Of a stretch of DNA of 64,000 nt, positions 26,504-32,703 are shown in pieces (position 1 is the stretch's first letter; each line of letters starts with the position of its first letter). The notes beneath the pieces were generated by a model that saw nothing but the letters and a program-made list of their open reading frames with translations, made no database searches and was not told the origin of the DNA. The stretch covers positions 30,554,939 to 30,618,938 of the forward strand of contig CM060328.1 in NCBI GenBank assembly GCA_030674155.1, in the 5' to 3' direction. This DNA comes from Stramonita haemastoma (Eukaryota > Mollusca > Gastropoda > Neogastropoda > Muricidae). The position numbers were made by a program, and so were the translations under genes.

Positions 26504-28475
26504 ATTTCTGTGCTTGTGTTGTATTTTTATATTGCTGGTCGTGTCAGCTTGTCCCATTTCCTTTCATTAGTGATGTTTGCTTGTGCTTTAGGGATGATGC
26601 CGTCGTTGAGTGGTCAGAACCGTTTGGCTTCAATCCCATGGGTCCATGAGGTCATGGGTTTGAATCTGGGTGGCAGCATCATCTGGTGAATTTAAGAGTA
26701 GGGATTTTAATGATCTCCTAGGCAAATCAGAGCCGCCGCTGTAGTCTAGTGGTTAGGGCGTTGGACTTGTAATCTAAAGGTTACGGGTTCGATTCCAGCT
26801 TTCGACTATGGCGTTGTGCCCTTGGAAAAGGCACTTTACGGCTATTTTCTCACCCCACCCAGGTGTAAAAGGGGTACCAATCTTGTGTTGGGGTTAACCC
26901 TGCGATAGACTGGCGTCCTATCCAGGGGGAGTCTATGACTCTCAGTCGCTTAACGCCACAGAAACCGGGATAAGCACCGGCCTGATGAGCCTTAGGCTCG
27001 GGACAGACTTTAACTAGGCAAATCAGTAGTGACTCCACTCCCCCGAAAGTGGTCCTGCTTGCAAAAGTTGAATAATCAGGATGTTTTTGGAAAAGAGAAA
27101 ATTTTTAATGTTATGTCTTATCCCCCCCCCCCCAAAAAAAAATGTTATGTCTCACCCCTGTGGTTCTGCTTGCAAAAAGTTGAATAATCAGGATGTTATG
27201 TCTCACCAAAAAAACCAACAACAACAATTTTTTAATGTTATGTCTTGACCCCTGTGGTTCGTTGTGGTTGGTGTGGTGCAGGTTACTGGGAGACCCTGCT
27301 GAAGCAGCTCAAGGCCCACACTGCTCGCACACGTCTGCGGGAACGCCACCAGGAGGTGCTGCAACAGAAACTGCTCAAGCTCAAACGGGAGGTAAACCAC
27401 AGCTGTCAGCTTCCTCCCCCCCCCCCCCCCCACTTTCAGCTCCTCTAGGCTGTAACGTGTAACCTAATTGTAACGTGTAACCCCGCTTTATGTCACAACA
27501 GATTTCTCTGCGTGAAATTCGGGCTGCTCTCCCCAGGGAGAGTGTGTTGCCACAAGTGCAGTGCAGCGCCTACCCTTTTTTTTTTCTTTTTCCTGCATGC
27601 AACTGTATTTGTTTCCCTATGCAGAGACCCTGCTAATTATTCTGTCCCAGCCCAGCCCAGCTGGGAACAGCTGGTGTTAGTTATTACAGCAGGAACTGAC
27701 CACACTTGGACTAGGAAAAAGGGAAAGAGTGGGCTATATTTAGCACTTTGGACTGAGTGGTGTTGGATTTGTACGCTGTGAAACATCTGCAACGTCTCAT
27801 CTGCACGGTTTGGTTTGAACTTTCTCTTGTCTGCATGGAGCGGGGTTTGGGGGGGGGGGGGAGGTATTCATGTTTTAGTTTGAAGCGTTTATTTTTAGGT
27901 GCTGTTGTTCTGACTACAATTTTCTTTTTCAATACTCTCAGTTTCTGTTTGTTTATGTTTCCATGAAACAAACAGAAGCTGAAATTGATTATTTACAACC
28001 TCGTCCCCCCCCCCCCCCCCCCCCCATGAAAAAAAGAAGAAAAAAAAAAACCTTGAAAACAAACAAAAAAAAACAATCAAAAAAATACACAGACAAGTCT
28101 GGTGATGACAGCTCTCCAAGGTAAGGTTGAGGGCAGAGGGAGAAAGAGGCAGACCACCAACATCCTACATTGCCAACATCACTGAGATCAGTGGTCTGGG
28201 AGGGCTACAGGAAATGAAAGAACTCAGCAGAGACAGAGAAAGATGGTGAACCCCGGTGGCTTTGTGTGGAGCTCCTACCCTTAACAGCGGCGATGGAGAC
28301 AGTTGATTTGAGTTAGGGTATGAAACTTTTCCCCCATCCGTTAGACCATGAGTGGTGGTCTGGGTGCTAGTCTTTCAGAAGAGACGATAAACCAAGATTC
28401 TGTATGTTACACATCATTATTTAGCACACATAAAAAGAATGCATGGCAACAAGAGGGTTGCTCCTGGCAAAGTTC

Positions 28476-28514
<39 letters not shown>

Positions 28515-31500
28515 TGGTGCTGCTCTTGTGGTAATGCGCTGTCCCTGGGGAGAGCAGCCCAAATTTCACACAGAGAAATCTGCTGTGACATTAAGCGGTA
28601 ATAAAGTTTAGAGTTTCAGTTACAATATTTAAAACAAAAGATTAGAGGACATTGGCATGGGTTTATCTAGTGTGGGTTGGTTTTGACAGGGAAAAAGGAA
28701 AAGAAAGAAGAGCAGACGTGTACTAACACCTGGTTTATCTAGTGTGGTTGGTTTTCTCAGCAAGGGTTGGAGACCGGACCTCTCTTCCCCGTCCTGAGCG
28801 GAGAGAGGGAGGGGGGCATTCCCGATCCTCCACCCCCTCCACCCAGTCCCCACGCCCCCCGACAGACACCAGTGCCCCGGGACCCTCCACGTCTGCTGAG
28901 GACGGAACTGCTGGGTGAGTTGGTTCGGATCCTGGCGCGATGTTTTTGAAATGTCGGTGTTTTGGTGTGGGTTTGTTTCGTTTGTTGGTGTTTGGTTTAG
29001 TGGAGGTTTTCTTTCTCTGTGTTGTTGTGTTGTTTGCTTTGTTTTTCGGTTTTTTTTTTGTTATCCTGTTTTTGTTTTGATTTTTGTGCTTGAGTTTTTT
29101 TCTGTACAGCACATTATGATACAATGCAATACAGTACCATATAATACTGTACCATGCCATGCCATGCCATGCCACGTCACGCCATGCCATGCCATGCCAT
29201 GCCATGCCATGCCATGCCATGCCATACCATACCTTACCATACAATACAACCCTCCATGCCACCCACCGTACACCACCCCCAACCACACCACACCACACCA
29301 CACTACACCCAACCCCATCCTGCTACACCCAACCCCACCCCACTAAACCACACCACACTACACCACACCACACCCAACCACACCACACCCACACCCCTAC
29401 CACCCCACCCCACCCCACCCAACCACAAAGAGTTGATTTTTTGTATATGAGCAACCAAGGGAGAGGAGATGGGTGCCGCCCTCAATATATTGGCCCCTAG
29501 AGAAGCTGAGGTCTCTGATGCCTGGCTCCCCTACCACAGCTGTCAGTTTCCTCCACTTTCAGCTCCTCTCAGCTGCTATCCATCCCACCCCAGCTGATAC
29601 TAATTATAGCATAAACTGGCCACACTTGGACTTGGTAAAAGGAAGGGACTAATTTTAGTGCTGGGTCCTGGACCCTTGACTGAGTTATGCTGGATTTGTG
29701 CGATGTGCTACGACCGCTTAGGCTCTGGGACACATTTACCTTTACCTTACTTGAGCAACACGATTGCATCTGTCCTCAGGTCAGGGGAGGAGGGAGAGGA
29801 GGAGGAGGAAGCGCTCATCACGGAAGCTGACCTGGAAGAGGAACAAGCCATTGAACGCGAGGAGGACCTCTACATCAAGGGGGGCTACTCGCCTCGCCTC
29901 CTGCAGCCAGGCGACCTTGACATTGACGCGGTCATCTATGAAGAGGAGGAGGACGCTAAGAAGCTGGTGGTGGCTCGAAGGCAGGTCCTGACCAGTGGGC
30001 GAGTGAAGGTATTGTGTAGTACTACTGTCTTCTTGATTTGGGTTTTTTTGGGTGGTTTTTTCTTTGTTTTTTTTCCCTCATGTGTCTTGTCTTATTGGTC
30101 GTTTCTTTTTTTTTCTTTTTTTTTTTTCTCAAGTCAGTTGAAATCAACTGTTTCATTTTACTTGACATCAACTGTGTTGTGCAACTTGAAATCAGCTGTT
30201 TTGGTATTACTTGAAATCAGCTGTTTTGGTATTACTTGAAATCAGCTGTTTTGGTATTACTTGAAATCAGCTGTTTTGGTATTACTTGAAATCAACTGTT
30301 TTGGTATTACTTGAAATCAGCTGTTTCATTTTACTTGAAATCAACGAACTGTCTTGTTTTTCAGCTGGATCACTTGAAAAAGAACAAAAAAAAACAAACA
30401 TTTTACTTTAAATCAACTGTGTTGTACAACTTGAAATCAACTGTTTTAGTTTTACTTGAAATCAAACTGTTTCATTTTACTCGAAATCAACAAACTTTCT
30501 TGTTTTTCAGCTGGATCACTTGAAAAAAAAAAAAAAAAAAAAAAAACCCAACATTTTATTTGAAATCAACTGTGATTTACAACTTGAAATCAACTGTTTT
30601 GGTATTACTTGAAATCAACCTGTTTCGTTTCACTCCAAATCAGCAAACCGAACCGTCTTGTTTTTCAGCTGGACCACGAAACGGAGTTTGAGAAGCAGGC
30701 CCGCGAGGGGATGAACGACGATGAAGCGCAGTTCAGTGTGCAGATGGCCATCGAGCCCCAGGCCTTCGTCTGGTCCGACAAGTACCGTCCTCGCAAACCC
30801 AGGTTCTTCAACCGTGTGCACACTGTGAGTAGTTTATTCATTTTATTTATATTTATACCACCTGTGTCGGTGTGGAGTTGTACTGTGTTGGTGTGGAGTT
30901 GTACTGTGTCAGTGTGGAGTTGTACTGTGTTGGTGTGGAGTTGTACTGTGTCAATGTGGAGTTGTACTGTGTCGTTGTGGAGTTGTACTGTGTCGGTCTG
31001 TACTGTGTCCATGTGTAGTTGTACTGTGTCAGTGTGTAGTTGTACTGTGTCTGTGTGGAGTTGTAGTGTGTCTGTGTGGAGTTGTACTGTGTCTGTGTGT
31101 AGTTGTACTGTGTCGTTGTGGAGTTGTACTGTGTGTGTGTGGAGTTGTACTGTGTCTGAGTGGAGTTGCACTGTCGTTGTGGAGTTGTACTTTGTCAGTG
31201 CGGAGTTGTACTGTGTCAGTGTGGGGTTGTACTGTGTCAGTGTGGAGTTGTACTGTGTTGGTGCGGAGTTGTAATGTGTCAGTGTGTACCGTGTCAGTGT
31301 GTACTGTGTTAGTGTGGATATGTGTATGTGTAACTGATGGCCACACTACTGTTTTCAGGGCTTTGAGTGGAACAAGTACAATCAGACTCACTACGACATT
31401 GACAACCCACCACCCAAGATTGTGCAGGGATACAAGTTCAATGTGAGTACTGTCGTTTTTTTGTTTTTGGGTTTTTTTTTTTTAATTTATTAATTTTTTT

Positions 31501-32651
31501 AGTAATGTCATTTGTTCATTATATTCCCCCATGGAATGCTGTGGGGGGGGGGGGCTTTCAGTATTGATAGCATCCCTGCCTTCTGGAAATTCTGTGAGAG
31601 AAATTTGCGCTTTTCTGTTGCTCCTTTTCTTTCTGCCTTTATCCTTACCTCTCTATCTCTCTCTCATGCTTATGTTTTGCCTACCCAGACCATTCGCCTG
31701 CCTTTTTTTCATGCAAATCCTCCCCCCCCCCCTCCCCCCCCCAATTTTTTTTTTTTATCAGCTTTCTGATATTCATTGTGAGATCAGTATAATGCCAGTA
31801 GGCCACATATAAACTGACACAGGGTAGGCCATTGTGTGCCAGTGGGAACAGATAACAAGATTTACAAAACTGCATATGCACGGGGACTGGATGTAAAAAA
31901 TCACATTATTCTATTATCCTCGATATAAAAGACTAAATAAATGGATAAAATAATTTTTTAAAAATAAAAAAAATGATAAATAAACACATGGCAGCAGCAG
32001 ATGCCAGCTTGTTGAGCAAGTGAATGAAGAGACAAACTCTGTCCTATTCATTCTCCAAGAAAAGTACTGAAACATTGGCTTTCACAGCCAAGCTAATGGT
32101 ACATTTGGACCAAGTTGAAGGTAAAATACACTTGTACCCTTTAATTTTGCATCTACCCTTTGTCTTGTGCAATAACATTTTTTAAAGTTGAGTAACATGG
32201 TAATGTATCATAGGATACAACTGAAGTAAGCATTCGGTACACTTCAGCATTTCATAGTATAGAAAGAGAAGCCGGGTTTTGAATAAACAGGATGAGAGGG
32301 GGTTTCAGTTTTAGGGGGTGGGAGTGGGGGGGCATCAGTAAGTGGGTCATTCCCAAAACACTTCTGTTGTCATGTATGTTATCTTGAGAGTGGTTTTTCC
32401 AACTTTGATCTGTTGATTTTTGTTTGTGTGCAGTAGATGATATTAGTGGAGTGATAACATTGCTATGATTATATGTCTAATGCCTATGGAAAGTTTCAGT
32501 GAAAGGTGTAAACTTGTGGGCCTTTTTCAGTTTCATTAGTTGATTTTCTTCTTGTAGGTACTAAACAAAAATTTGTGTGTGTGTTTCAGATCTTCTTCCC
32601 TGATCTGATAGACAAGAGCAAGACACCGGAGTACACAGTGGTAAGTTTGCC

Positions 32652-32703
<52 letters not shown>

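Noticed and set aside
29764..29991. Arg-rich 75-codon ORF as an independent gene
   Set aside because: It is the shifted frame of cactin exon 14; kept only as an alternative-acceptor observation.
30609..31274. 221-codon ORF
   Set aside because: Its first part is cactin exon 15 in frame; the rest is the 21-bp minisatellite of intron 15 after a clear GTGAGT donor.
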